From CAYFTL01 sp964346145 (lineage in GTDB: Bacteria > Bacillota > Clostridia > Christensenellales > Aristaeellaceae): 64,000 bases of DNA. The position numbers and the translations under genes were made by a program. Under the pieces are notes generated by a model. The model saw only the letters and a list, made by a program, of their open reading frames with translations. It was not told the origin of the DNA and ran no database searches. Below are positions 8,759 to 17,732 of the stretch, piece by piece. The DNA is taken from assembly GCA_964346145.1 (NCBI GenBank), contig CAYFTL010000006.1, positions 1 through 64,000 of the forward strand. Reading direction: 5' to 3'. Position 1 is the stretch's first letter; every line of letters starts with the position of its first letter.

Positions 8759-9453
8759 ACCTGCTCCTCCTTAAGTGGGAACCACAGCGCCCCCACAAGG
8801 GATGCGATCACCGCACAGATAATAATGGCGAATCCGCTCGAAATGTTCTTTAGCCCGGGCGCACACCGAATCAGCACGCTCAGCGCCACCGCGATGAGCA
8901 CCACCGTGCGCACCGAGGGCAGTTTTTTGCTGGGCGGCACGATGATCGCCAAAAACATGGCATAAATCGCTATACCCAGCGCCATACGTACCGCAACAGG
9001 CAACAGCGTGCCCGCAGCCGCGCCCAAAAACGTGCCCAATCCCCAACCCAAATAAGGCGTTATAATCAATCCATATAAATAGGCCCTGCCCACCGCATGG
9101 GGCTGGCTGCTGGCCACGGCAAAAATTTCGTCGGTGTTGCAAAAAGCAAACAACATCCGGTGCGGCGTGGTCATGCTGTCGTCCAAATTCTGGGTGATCG
9201 ACAACGACATCAACGCATAGCGCAAATTGATCACCAGTTGGGTAAGCGCCATTTCCACCAGCGAGGCAGAAGCCATCATCAGCTCCAACCCTGCAAACTG
9301 CCCGGCCGACGTAACGTTGGTCAGCGAAATCAACAGTGCCTGCCATACGCTCAGGCCTTCTCCCACCGCCATCATGCCAAAGGTAAAGGAAACCGAAAGA
9401 TACCCCAGGGCAATCGGAATCCCATTCCGAATCCCCTTAAAAAACCACGGCAT
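8755..9453 (-). CDS. azlC: AzlC family branched-chain amino-acid exporter
   Basis: The 232-residue, multi-spanning product begins with the AzlC signature (RNGIPIALGYLSVSFTFGMM) and contains NLRYALMSLS and FCNTDEIFAV, both typical of the family. GGAGGGGAG lies upstream of the ATG. It is the first gene after a strong promoter. With cimA in the same window, the exporter may balance isoleucine-pathway products; this is inference only. Confidence 0.92.
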   Translation of the reverse strand: MPWFFKGIRNGIPIALGYLSVSFTFGMMAVGEGLSVWQALLISLTNVTSAGQFAGLELMMASASLVEMALTQLVINLRYALMSLSITQNLDDSMTTPHRMLFAFCNTDEIFAVASSQPHAVGRAYLYGLIITPYLGWGLGTFLGAAAGTLLPVAVRMALGIAIYAMFLAIIVPPSKKLPSVRTVVLIAVALSVLIRCAPGLKNISSGFAIIICAVIASLVGALWFPLKEEQV

Positions 9454-9498
9454 ATCATCCCGCTCCCCTCCGTTTTAATTGCCATCTGCTAAGTCATA

Positions 9499-9527
9499 AG
9501 TGTATGAAAACCGTAAAACTTTGTCAA
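9499..9527 (-). promoter_or_regulatory. Predicted promoter of azlC-azlD(-dcd-ugd)
   Basis: On the minus strand TTGACA (9527-9522) and TACACT (9504-9499) are separated by 17 bases, about 45 bases before azlC. The azlD-dcd and dcd-ugd gaps are 54 and 47 bases, so the transcript may continue through all four genes. A hairpin with 11-bp arms (9544-9554 with 9562-9572; one A-C mismatch in plus-strand RNA, a G-U pair in minus-strand RNA) lies just upstream of the -35. The rest of 9454-9735 shows no gene. Confidence 0.7.
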
Positions 9528-9735
9528 CGCGCGAAGCGTTAACTGCGCCCATCCCACATCCGGACGGGCGCACCATAGGCAACTTGCTCCATATAGAAAT
9601 AAATTAACATCACTACCGCTAAATATCCAAGAAAATATACTCTGGCATATGCGGCTATCCAGTGCTTCGCTTAAGCCTTTCACCGTTCAACGGCCTCTAG
9701 CCCTAAATCCACAAAAAATACCTACAACACGCGCT

Positions 9736-10668
9736 TTACGCCTGCTCCGGTTCCGGGTAACGGATTGCTTCAGCTTTTTTCAACAACCGCCACAGGTTCT
9801 CCCCGCAAATGGCCGCCACATCCTCCTGAGTGTATCCGCGCTTTTTCAAAGCCTCCACCAAAATAGGAAAATGCTCCGGGTTGCTCAAACCCTCAGGGCT
9901 TTCATCAATCCCATCAAAGTCGGATCCAAAACCCAGCACCCCAATCCCACCCATCTGGGCTATCGCATCGATATGTTCCACCACATCTTGGGTGGTCGCC
10001 GGACGCCCTTGGGCCAGGAAATGCGAATAGAAATTGATGCCAATGTAGCCGCCCCGCTCGATAATCGCCCGCACCTGCGCCTCGTTCAGATTTCTTGGTT
10101 GATCGCACAAACTCCTCAAATTGGAATGGCTGGCGATGGGCGGCAACTGGGCACAATCTATGAGCTCCCAAAAACCGCGTTCGTTCAAATGGGACACATC
10201 GCTGTAAATCCCCCGCCTATCCATTTCTCGAACCAGTTGCCTTCCAAAAGGCTTTAGCCCCAGCTTCTCGCCCGACATCATGGGATAGCCGATTTCATTT
10301 TCATAATTCCACGTAAGGGCGATCATGCGTATTCCAGCCAGGTTATAAAAATAGTCCAAATTTTCCAGACTGCCCTTGAGCATTTCGCCCCCTTCTATCG
10401 AAAGTACGCCCGAAGGGTATACCGGCGGCTCCTGGGGCAATCGGCCGGCATAAATCGGCATGGGCATTTCCAGCGCCTTTTTAAGCATCTTTACACCGTT
10501 CTCAAGAGGATACTTGGCCGCCTCTTTGCTGCCCGAAAACAACGCAAAGGTTTGAATGCCCACACCGCCCCTCTTTAGCCGTTCATACGTGACCGAACAA
10601 TCCTCCGCTTTTTGATGGGCAACCGCCTGCATGTAAAGGGTATCGCAATGGGCATCCGCAATAAACAT
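9736..10668 (-). CDS. Membrane-dipeptidase-like zinc dipeptidase (peptidase M19)
   Basis: M19 enzymes cleave dipeptides, including L-D and beta-lactam-like bonds, with two zinc ions. The 310-residue protein starts MFIADAHCDTLY, giving the first His and Asp ligands; SIEGGEML supplies the bridging Glu; SDVSHLNERGFW and ASHSNLRSLCDQPRN hold the later His ligands; GFGSDFDGI holds the substrate-contacting Asp. There is no signal peptide, so it is cytosolic, like most bacterial members. GGGAGGGG lies upstream of the ATG. It stands alone on its strand. Its tolerance for D-residues could link it to the D-amino-acid module, but the two are not adjacent. Confidence 0.92.
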   Translation of the reverse strand: MFIADAHCDTLYMQAVAHQKAEDCSVTYERLKRGGVGIQTFALFSGSKEAAKYPLENGVKMLKKALEMPMPIYAGRLPQEPPVYPSGVLSIEGGEMLKGSLENLDYFYNLAGIRMIALTWNYENEIGYPMMSGEKLGLKPFGRQLVREMDRRGIYSDVSHLNERGFWELIDCAQLPPIASHSNLRSLCDQPRNLNEAQVRAIIERGGYIGINFYSHFLAQGRPATTQDVVEHIDAIAQMGGIGVLGFGSDFDGIDESPEGLSNPEHFPILVEALKKRGYTQEDVAAICGENLWRLLKKAEAIRYPEPEQA

Positions 10669-10755
10669 TTTGGCCCCTCCCGTCCTGCTTCAATAGATTC
10701 TTTGCAACACAATCATTATAAGCAATCCGGTAAACCGGCGCAACAGCGCTTAAGC

Positions 10756-10784
10756 TTGAAAAAAAATTAAGTATCCCTTAATAT
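10756..10784 (+). promoter_or_regulatory. Predicted promoter of the MATE gene
   Basis: TTGAAA (10756-10761) and TAATAT (10779-10784) are separated by 17 bases, ahead of the MATE start at 10826. The -10 box lies inside the left arm of a palindrome, described separately. Confidence 0.7.
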
Positions 10785-10807
10785 AGAGTGAGTGATATTA
10801 AAGGATA
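10772..10807 (+). promoter_or_regulatory. Palindromic operator over the MATE -10 region
   Basis: Two 13-base arms, 10772-10784 and 10795-10807, match as an inverted repeat at 12 of 13 positions across a 10-base spacer. The left arm covers the -10 box and the right arm covers the expected transcription start. A second, shorter inverted repeat (ATTAAG/CTTAAT) overlaps the left arm. The geometry suits a dimeric repressor such as a MarR- or TetR-type protein, but no regulator gene is nearby. Confidence 0.6.
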
Positions 10808-10825
10808 AGGGAGTAGTACATACGC

Positions 10826-12289
10826 ATGGAAAATTCAAACCAAACAACGGGCACCTTGGCAAAGCTTAAACGCTTTTTTGGCCCGCAGGACATGACTAAA
10901 GGCGACATCTGGTATAACATCATCGCCTTTTCAGTGCCCCTCTTAATCGGAAACTTCGTTCAACAGCTTTACAGCACAGTGGACTCGATCATCGTAGGCA
11001 ATTTTGCAGCCAACGGCGACGGAGCGCTGAGCGCTGTAGGCGTATCCGGCCCCGTCATTAACTTAATGTTGGTGCTGCTGATGGGCATCGCCACCGGTGC
11101 GGGCATCATGGTTTCTCAGTACTTCGGCGCCCGGCAAGAAGAAAACCTATCGGACACGGTGGGCACCTGTTTGCTGCTCACCGTCCTATCCACCTTAATT
11201 ATTTCCATACTGGGCATATTCCTCGCAGGACCGATCCTGACCTTATTAAAGACTCCGGCCGACGTCTTTGATATGGCGAAGGAATATCTGCAAATAATCT
11301 TTGCCGGTTTGATCGGCAGCGCGCTCTACAACATTGTTTCGGGCGTTTTGCGCGGCTTGGGCGACTCCTTCTTCCCCCTGATTTTTCTGATTGTCGCAAG
11401 CCTTATCAACATCGTCCTAGACTTTATCTTTGTATACTATTACCACTGGGATGTGGGCGGTGTTGCTTTGGCAACCGTCATCGCTCAGGCCGTTGCGGCA
11501 GCGTTGTGCCTACTGCGCTTGTTCCGCATGAAAAATGTCATTAGACTCAAAAAACACAATTTCCGTTTCAACAAACACATGGCCATCCGCCTAACCAAGT
11601 TGGGTCTGCCCGCCGGTATTACCCAGGGCATATTTTCTATTGCCATGCTGGTTGTGCAGGCGCTGACCAACTCCATGGGCACAGACGTCATGGCCATGAG
11701 CACTGTCGTTATGCGCGTAGACGGTTTCGCCATGATGCCCAACTTCACCTTCGGCATGGCCGCCACCACCTTCGTCGGGCAAAACCTGGGTTCCCGCAAA
11801 ATGGACCGCATTGAAGATGGCAGCAAAAAAATCATGCTGATGGCTCTAGGCATCGCCACGCTGCTCACCTTATGTTTGTTGCTGTTCGGCGGCAGCTTGA
11901 TGCGCGGTTTTACAAAAAATGCTACCATCGTAGAGTTGGGTATCCGCGCCATGCGCATCATCGCCGTCGGCTACATTTGTTTCGCCATCAACCAGGTGCT
12001 GTCCGGCATCCTGCGCGGTGCAGGCCAAACCATGGTACCCATGATTGTCGCACTGATCACCACCATCGCGCTGCGCGTGCCCATCGCTTACATCCTCGCC
12101 CACTTCACCCGTTCGGAGCTGTGGCCCAACGGCTCTCCAGATGCGCTCTACATTTCGCTGCTGGTCAGCTGGAGCATGGGCGCCGTGCTCACATTCTTCT
12201 ATTATAAGTTTGGCAATTGGAAGAAAAAAGCCGCACAAGATATGTTCAAAGAAGAAACCTTTGAAGCTAACAACTCAACTTTCGAATAG
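10826..12289 (+). CDS. MATE family efflux transporter
   Basis: A 487-residue integral membrane exporter, probably driven by Na+ or H+, with about twelve hydrophobic segments. Family features include the N-terminal NFVQQLYSTVDSIIVGNF stretch, GVSGPVINLMLVLLMGIATG, and the second-half copy MPNFTFGMAATTFVGQNLGS, showing the two-bundle MATE design. The substrate (drug, metabolite or peptide) cannot be predicted. The ATG at 10826 follows AAGGGAG at a rather long distance of about 13 bases. The palindrome at the promoter implies inducible control. Confidence 0.93.
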   Translation: MENSNQTTGTLAKLKRFFGPQDMTKGDIWYNIIAFSVPLLIGNFVQQLYSTVDSIIVGNFAANGDGALSAVGVSGPVINLMLVLLMGIATGAGIMVSQYFGARQEENLSDTVGTCLLLTVLSTLIISILGIFLAGPILTLLKTPADVFDMAKEYLQIIFAGLIGSALYNIVSGVLRGLGDSFFPLIFLIVASLINIVLDFIFVYYYHWDVGGVALATVIAQAVAAALCLLRLFRMKNVIRLKKHNFRFNKHMAIRLTKLGLPAGITQGIFSIAMLVVQALTNSMGTDVMAMSTVVMRVDGFAMMPNFTFGMAATTFVGQNLGSRKMDRIEDGSKKIMLMALGIATLLTLCLLLFGGSLMRGFTKNATIVELGIRAMRIIAVGYICFAINQVLSGILRGAGQTMVPMIVALITTIALRVPIAYILAHFTRSELWPNGSPDALYISLLVSWSMGAVLTFFYYKFGNWKKKAAQDMFKEETFEANNSTFE

Positions 12290-12290
12290 C

Positions 12291-12336
12291 AATACAAAAA
12301 ACTCTGGATGCAAATGCATCCAGAGTTTTTTGTATT
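12291..12336. terminator. Bidirectional rho-independent terminator
   Basis: A near-perfect 21-bp stem around 12312-12315, with AAAAAA on the left and TTTTTT on the right, ends the MATE gene and the convergent aminopeptidase gene. Confidence 0.9.
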
Positions 12337-12347
12337 TGTGTTATCTC

Positions 12348-13676
12348 TTAGGCCAACGAACCCATCGGATCCCAAGGCTTAAGCTGGATTGGCTCCTGCT
12401 CAAACGCCTTTTTCTGCTCGTCGCTTAAGTACTTTTTGTTCACCACAATCTGGTAGTTGAACTCATCGAACCATTCGTCGGTCATCAGGTAGTATCCCTT
12501 TTGTCCACTTTCATCGCCCCAGCTGTTTTCCACCTTCCAGCGGTTGGGTTTGCCGTCCACCAGGTTTACCCCCAAAAAGACCATCGCGTGGGTCAGCACG
12601 CTTTCGCCGTAGTCCAGGCGCTGGGCCTTATCCATTCCGAATTTAATGTCTAGCAATCCCTCGTAACCAAAGTTGTTCATGCCCATAATGCCGCTTTCCC
12701 TGGTCAAAAACTGGCCGACATCGCAGCCAAACCAAACCGGACACCCGTCGCTCAACTGGGCAATGGCCAGCTGTTTTTGCTCTTCGATCGGCAAGTTCAA
12801 ATATTTTACCGAGCGTCCTCCCACAACGTTGCCCAAATACTGAACCGTATAAGTCTTGTAATAGGGCTTATCCTCCGTCGGCGCATTCAAAACCGAAATA
12901 TAGTCGTTCAGCGCCTGGCCCACATATTTGTCGTAGAAGGATTTGGGCGTGAGCTTTTCGTCGCGGCAGAAGTTCTTGTCCTTGTCCCGGTATTCCCAGT
13001 CAAAGGTCTGGGGCGGCTCACCCAGCGAAATGCACAGCACGCGGTACACTTCTTCCAGCATCCCCTGCTTCATCTGCCGAATTTCCTGTTCGCTTTGGCC
13101 TGATTTCACGGCATCGCGCAAGCACATGGCGTCTTCGCGCAGCTTGAGCGTCAACAGCTTATTGAGCATGCCGGTGTTGCTGCTGTGGAAAGTTTCGGGC
13201 ATGGCATGCTTGGGCACACATCCGTATTTGTCCACCAGCGCGCAAAACATGTCCCATTGCCCGCCATCCTGCAAGGGCGCTTGCAACAAGTGGGACAACA
13301 GCCGGCTGCCTACAGGCTCTTCCACCGTTTCCAAAATGCTCTCAAGGAAATAATTGGCTTTTTCCATTTTATCCCAGAAAATTGCATAGTTTTGGGAAAG
13401 CTCAAAGGTTTCCAAATTGCACTTTTGCATTACTTCGTAGCGCATGGTGTTGAGGCCGGCAAACAACCAGCAACGCCCCGATGCCTTCTGATTGGTAATC
13501 TTGCCCGTTTCTATTTCGATGGAAAACTCCATGGGATTTTCGATAAATTCTTTTTGATTCTCCGCCGCATCGCTCAGCCCGTTCTTCACCACTGCGTTTT
13601 TGCGCACCGTGTTCATCGGGTCTTGCCCAAACCGCTCGGAAAATTCCGCCAACATTTTGAGTGAAATATTTTTCAT
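12348..13676 (-). CDS. pepC: Aminopeptidase C (bleomycin hydrolase family, C1B)
   Basis: A cytosolic cysteine aminopeptidase that trims peptides taken up from outside. The 442-residue product is close to the 436-450 usual for PepC. The catalytic Cys is in QKASGRCWLFAGLN, the His in VLTHAMVFLGVN and the Asn in VENSWGDESG. There is no signal peptide. The open frame extends 20 codons further upstream, but GGGAGG before the ATG at 13676 marks the start. It fits with the oligopeptide transporter at 52-58 kb as part of peptide use. Confidence 0.95.
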   Translation of the reverse strand: MKNISLKMLAEFSERFGQDPMNTVRKNAVVKNGLSDAAENQKEFIENPMEFSIEIETGKITNQKASGRCWLFAGLNTMRYEVMQKCNLETFELSQNYAIFWDKMEKANYFLESILETVEEPVGSRLLSHLLQAPLQDGGQWDMFCALVDKYGCVPKHAMPETFHSSNTGMLNKLLTLKLREDAMCLRDAVKSGQSEQEIRQMKQGMLEEVYRVLCISLGEPPQTFDWEYRDKDKNFCRDEKLTPKSFYDKYVGQALNDYISVLNAPTEDKPYYKTYTVQYLGNVVGGRSVKYLNLPIEEQKQLAIAQLSDGCPVWFGCDVGQFLTRESGIMGMNNFGYEGLLDIKFGMDKAQRLDYGESVLTHAMVFLGVNLVDGKPNRWKVENSWGDESGQKGYYLMTDEWFDEFNYQIVVNKKYLSDEQKKAFEQEPIQLKPWDPMGSLA

Positions 13677-13829
13677 AGAAAAAACCTCCCTATTTCCTTG
13701 TGTATGTAAAGCATCCGGATTAAATTTGAGCATCACCCAAACCGCCGGCGCCGCCCATATTTTCGTGCGTAGCGCAAAATCCCAATGCCCACCACCGTTT
13801 GTTCGCGCATCCCTGGCGCTTTTTAGCCT

Positions 13830-15482
13830 TTATTTCCCCAGGCGCGCTTCGATTTCAGCGTTGACCCTTTCGCGCAGGTTCAGCAAATACTCATCCTCCC
13901 GCGGGTATACCGAGAAGGTAATTTTTTGCTCAAGCTCCCCTTCGATAAGCTCCATCACAAACGCCTTGGACGTCAAGCTTTCCAGCAGTTCAAACGCGCG
14001 TAAGTCCTGCAGCATATGCAAAATCACCATCAACCGTATGGACTCCATAGGCTTGCCGTCGGCTCCGGGATATACCTGAAACGCATCGCCCGATGGGGTA
14101 AATCCATCGGCGTCGGTAATGGCAAAGGGATTCACCGCATAGCGAGAATACTGCGAGTTGTAAAAATTGTATCCCCATTGCAATATGCCTTCGATGTCGT
14201 ATTTGTACAGCTGCTCGGCAAAAATCCGCGTCCGCGCCGAAGGCATGGACACAAACAGATTACTTACATCCTTATATTGGCTGATGCAGTAATAGGTCCA
14301 AAGGCCGGGCACTTTACCCTCCAGGAACGGATCAATGTGGTCGTTGGCCGGAACGGGAAGGTCTACCGCGCCGGTCTTGTAAAATTCATAGTCCGACAGC
14401 GCATCCATAATCCGAAATCCCTTCAAATACGGCGCAACGAGCTCTTTGGCCGCCAGGTAATCGCTCATATGTTCCACGCTGGGTTCGTCAGAAATATGGA
14501 AGTAGCTGCGCTGATCAATGCTCATTTTTCGCAGCTCCGCCACGAGCGCAGGCAGATACACACCCAAAAATTCCTTGTACTCCTCGCTGGTGGCCGACAC
14601 GTCCCAGCCAAATATGCGCTGCTGCTGTCCATCCACCGTCGCCACAATCTTGGGCGTAAACCGGGCGCCCCACTGGGTAAACAGGTGGGCCATTTCATAG
14701 TATTCCACCCCGCAACGCTTGCACATCTCCACCCAGCGGTGCAGCTTATCAAACCTAAAGCTGTATTTTCCACTGTCCTTAAACACGTCGACCAGCTGGG
14801 TAGTCAGGCGCTCACCCCCTACCTGGGTATCCAGCGGCGGCGTATGTATAGGCGTTAAAATCATATTGATCCCGCGCTTTACGGCCGTGCGCACAAAGTT
14901 TTCAATGATCCTCCAGTGCTCTTCGCTGAACGCCTCTACTTTGTAGTATTCGGCCAAACAATCGGTGTAAAACCACTTGGTGTGGATTAGCTTTTGCGGC
15001 GGCAGCGTGCCGGCAAGAATCTCTACGCTGTGCTCCACTTCGTGCACCGTTTGGTCTGTCTGGTCGGTAAAAATCAATTTAATCGGATAAACGCCCGGCT
15101 CCACCTGGCCTTCGGGCTCCACATCCACCCAAAAGCTGTGCCACTGTCCGGCCAGCAACCGAACCGGCCATTCAATTTCGCACAACAAATCCGGATACAT
15201 GCCCGGCGTTCGGCGAAGATAATTGTCGTCCGCATCGGTAAAGCAGGCCAATTCCACCGGAACGCTACGCACCAGCCGAACGTGAACCCAATCCGATATG
15301 GGAGATTTTACTTCAACCGTCACGCTGGTTCCCCTGGGCCCTTCACAGCACAGCGCAATCTGGAAAGACTGCACTTCGTTGGCAAATCCCTTGCACGGGT
15401 GCCCCAATTCCGCCTTGGGCTCCTCATCTGCAAATACTTTGACCAGCGAACTCAACCGCTTTGTCTTTAAATCCACAACCAT
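13830..15482 (-). CDS. GH123-like protein (DUF4091 domain)
   Basis: The 550-residue product resembles the GH123/DUF4091 family, whose characterised members are N-acetyl-beta-galactosaminidases. An N-terminal beta-sandwich (residues 1 to about 170) precedes a TIM-barrel-like region. HISDEPSVEH (near residue 330) carries the Asp-Glu pair that GH123 enzymes use in substrate-assisted catalysis, and the later WTYYCISQYKD and GILQWGYNFYN segments are also family-like. There is no signal peptide, so it would act on imported oligosaccharides. It ends the whiA transcript, 49 bases after the HPr-like gene, with GGGGGAGGG before its ATG. The substrate is not known. Confidence 0.8.
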   Translation of the reverse strand: MVVDLKTKRLSSLVKVFADEEPKAELGHPCKGFANEVQSFQIALCCEGPRGTSVTVEVKSPISDWVHVRLVRSVPVELACFTDADDNYLRRTPGMYPDLLCEIEWPVRLLAGQWHSFWVDVEPEGQVEPGVYPIKLIFTDQTDQTVHEVEHSVEILAGTLPPQKLIHTKWFYTDCLAEYYKVEAFSEEHWRIIENFVRTAVKRGINMILTPIHTPPLDTQVGGERLTTQLVDVFKDSGKYSFRFDKLHRWVEMCKRCGVEYYEMAHLFTQWGARFTPKIVATVDGQQQRIFGWDVSATSEEYKEFLGVYLPALVAELRKMSIDQRSYFHISDEPSVEHMSDYLAAKELVAPYLKGFRIMDALSDYEFYKTGAVDLPVPANDHIDPFLEGKVPGLWTYYCISQYKDVSNLFVSMPSARTRIFAEQLYKYDIEGILQWGYNFYNSQYSRYAVNPFAITDADGFTPSGDAFQVYPGADGKPMESIRLMVILHMLQDLRAFELLESLTSKAFVMELIEGELEQKITFSVYPREDEYLLNLRERVNAEIEARLGK

Positions 15483-15531
15483 AACCCTCCCCCATCTTGA
15501 TTCCCTCTTTAAACTTCCACTCCAATAAAAT

Positions 15532-15792
15532 CTATTCGTGTCCGTTTGTGATCAGCTGCTCCAGCGCGTCAACGGCTTCCTTTGCCTGCGTTCCCCGCGC
15601 TTCAATGCCCAGCGTCTCCCCGCCCGTAAGGCCGAGGGACAGCACACCCATCATTGATTTTGCGTTGATGTGCTTGTTGTCGCATTGCAGCGCAATCTCC
15701 GCCGGAAACTTGGCTGCCAACTGTACTATATCCGAGGCCATGCGCGCCGAACCCTTCCCCAAAGCGGGAACCAATATCTCTCGCCGAACCAT
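15532..15792 (-). CDS. HPr/Crh-like regulatory protein lacking His15
   Basis: An 86-residue HPr-fold protein. At the site where PTS HPr has His15 (GLHARPAS), this protein reads GKGSARMAS: Ser stands exactly at position 15, Arg17 is kept and Pro18 is Met. The regulatory site is intact, with Ser46 in INAKSMMGVLSLGL. In Bacillus subtilis Crh has Gln15, cannot carry PTS phosphate, keeps Ser46 as the HPr-kinase target, and lies just after yvcL (whiA). Here the gene also directly follows whiA. I therefore infer a Crh-type catabolite-control partner rather than a phosphocarrier. No hprK or ccpA gene is in the window. Confidence 0.85.
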   Translation of the reverse strand: MVRREILVPALGKGSARMASDIVQLAAKFPAEIALQCDNKHINAKSMMGVLSLGLTGGETLGIEARGTQAKEAVDALEQLITNGHE

Positions 15793-15829
15793 ACGAACAC
15801 TCCCTTGCTATGTCGTTTCTCATCCTCAC

Positions 15830-16792
15830 TCAACTTTTGTTTATCTTCTCCGGCATGCCCAGCTTTTGAGCCAATTGCTCCAGCCTTCTAAGCCGGTTGT
15901 TCACACCCGATTTGCCTACCGGCGGCGACACCATCTGCCCCAACTCCTCTAGCGTCGCATCCTGATTCTCCAGCCGGCACTCGGCAATTTCTCGAAGTGT
16001 TTTGGGCAACCGCTCAAACTCGCCGCAAGCGCGTATATACTCTATCGCCTCAATCTGTCGGCTGGCCGCATCGACCGTCTTGCCCACGTTGGCGGTTTCA
16101 AAGTTGACCACCCGGTTGACCGAATTTCGCATTTGCTTCATGATTTTCACATTTTCAAGCGCCATCATCCCTTGGTAGGCGCCAAGCAAGGTTAAAAGTG
16201 TGCTAATCTGTTCGCTGTCCTTTAAGTATACGCCCCATTGTTCTTTTCGCGCAACAATTTTGGCGTCAATGTCATAATAAGCCAAAAGAGTTTGAAAGTC
16301 TGCCGCCAGCTGTTTACTTTGTGCCATAATTTCGACGTGGTATGCCTTTTCCGGGTTGGACACAGTGCCCCCGCACAAAAAGGCCCCAGCCAAAAAAGCG
16401 CGCCGCCTTTCGTCATCGGCCAAGATCGAAGGAGCTATCCCATCGCGCAACCCAAACGTCCGGCTGGCATCCAGCATATCGCAGGCTTCCAAAATCCGCT
16501 GGGTAGAATCTTCAGGGAACTGCAAGGTGTAGCTGGATTTTCCCCCCAACTGCGCCCGCTTGGCCGCACGTATCTCGCTGGACACGCCGAACCAGCGCTT
16601 GATCAGCATAAAAAAATATCTGGCCACCGCTGCGCTTTCGGTGTCTATCGAAATCCCGTACCCGGCAGAACCGCCCCGGTAAGTCAAATTGCCGGCTACG
16701 CTCAACGCCCCGGCCAGCTCCGCGCCAGCAGCCTCTATCCGCTCATAGGGCTGCTGCATAATCTCATGCTTTGTATCCGACGAAAACGACAA
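15830..16792 (-). CDS. whiA: WhiA family DNA-binding protein
   Basis: WhiA is a Gram-positive DNA-binding protein linked to sporulation in Streptomyces and to chromosome segregation and cell division in Bacillus. The 320-residue product starts at TTG 16792 as LSFSSDTKHEI, the usual WhiA N-terminus; GGGGAG lies inside the end of rapZ. The N-terminal half is the homing-endonuclease-like fold (residues about 1-200), and the C-terminus holds the helix-turn-helix (TLREIAECRLENQDATLEEL through GVNNRLRRLEQLA). The frame is open further upstream only because it overlaps rapZ. Four bases separate it from rapZ, so the two are coupled. Confidence 0.95.
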   Translation of the reverse strand: MSFSSDTKHEIMQQPYERIEAAGAELAGALSVAGNLTYRGGSAGYGISIDTESAAVARYFFMLIKRWFGVSSEIRAAKRAQLGGKSSYTLQFPEDSTQRILEACDMLDASRTFGLRDGIAPSILADDERRRAFLAGAFLCGGTVSNPEKAYHVEIMAQSKQLAADFQTLLAYYDIDAKIVARKEQWGVYLKDSEQISTLLTLLGAYQGMMALENVKIMKQMRNSVNRVVNFETANVGKTVDAASRQIEAIEYIRACGEFERLPKTLREIAECRLENQDATLEELGQMVSPPVGKSGVNNRLRRLEQLAQKLGMPEKINKS

Positions 16793-16796
16793 AAAA

Positions 16797-17690
16797 CTAC
16801 TCCCCTTTGGGCCGCGTATAGCGCTGCATTTCCTTCTCCATGTCCCTGTGCCTGACCCGCGCATTGTAATCGTGTTCCGATAACAACGCCTGTATTTGCT
16901 CCGCAAGCACCACCGAGCGGTGCATCCCGCCTGTGCAGCCTATGGCTATCGTAAGGCGCGTCTTGCCCTCCTGCACAAACTGGGGCAACAACGTGGTCAG
17001 CATGTCCAAAATCTGCTGTAAAAATTTTCGGGTAGCCGGCTGATCCATCACGTAGTCCTTCACCGCCGCCGTCTGGCCGCTCATTTCCTTTAACGAAGCA
17101 ATGTAGAAAGGATTGGGTAAAAAGCGCACATCAAACACCATATCGGCTTCCCGGGGCAACCCGTTTTTAAACCCAAAGGAAAGCACCTCTATCCGCATTT
17201 TCGCAGAGGCCGGGTCCTCGTTAAAAATCTGCATTGCGTTTTGCCTGAGCACGCGCACACTTTTTTGGGTGGTGTCCAGCAAATAGGTCGCCGCCTCCTT
17301 AAGCGGCGACAAAAGCTGTTGTTCCCGTAAAATAGCACTCTCCAAAGAGCTGTCTTTGGCCAGCGGATGGTTGCGCCGTGTTTCCTTGTAACGCGCAATC
17401 AGCACATCCACCGCACAGTCCATGTACACCAACTCCACACCCGGCTTTTGTTGCTCGTTCAAGCTTTCAAGGGTGGTCAGCACCGCGCTAACGTCAAACA
17501 AGTGCCCGCTTCGAATGTCCACCACGATGGCCACCTTGTCCATATCTTCCGAAGTCTGGCAAAGCTGCACAAAGGGTTCAATCAGCTTGGGCGGCAAATT
17601 GTCCACACAAAAATAGCCCCAGTCCTCTAAAAAACGTAGGAGCTGGGTCTTTCCTGCGCCCGACATCCCCGTCAGCAGCACCAACCTCAT
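16797..17690 (-). CDS. rapZ: RNase adapter RapZ / YvcJ P-loop nucleotide-binding protein
   Basis: A 297-residue protein with an N-terminal Walker A (LLTGMSGAGKTQ) and a C-terminal domain with the family motif AIGCTGGMHRSVVLAEQI. In E. coli RapZ controls glmZ small RNA and senses glucosamine-6-phosphate; in Bacillus the YvcJ form hydrolyses nucleotides and affects competence. AAGGAG lies before the ATG. In Bacillus yvcK lies between this gene and whiA; here the two are only four bases apart and yvcK is missing. Confidence 0.95.
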   Translation of the reverse strand: MRLVLLTGMSGAGKTQLLRFLEDWGYFCVDNLPPKLIEPFVQLCQTSEDMDKVAIVVDIRSGHLFDVSAVLTTLESLNEQQKPGVELVYMDCAVDVLIARYKETRRNHPLAKDSSLESAILREQQLLSPLKEAATYLLDTTQKSVRVLRQNAMQIFNEDPASAKMRIEVLSFGFKNGLPREADMVFDVRFLPNPFYIASLKEMSGQTAAVKDYVMDQPATRKFLQQILDMLTTLLPQFVQEGKTRLTIAIGCTGGMHRSVVLAEQIQALLSEHDYNARVRHRDMEKEMQRYTRPKGE

Positions 17691-17732
17691 CGCCGTTTCT
17701 CCTTTTCGCCTATCCGTTCCAACCAGCTGTGC

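Noticed and set aside
14016..14858. A 280-codon plus-strand frame opposite the GH123-like gene
   Set aside because: Antisense shadow with no motif and no start signal.
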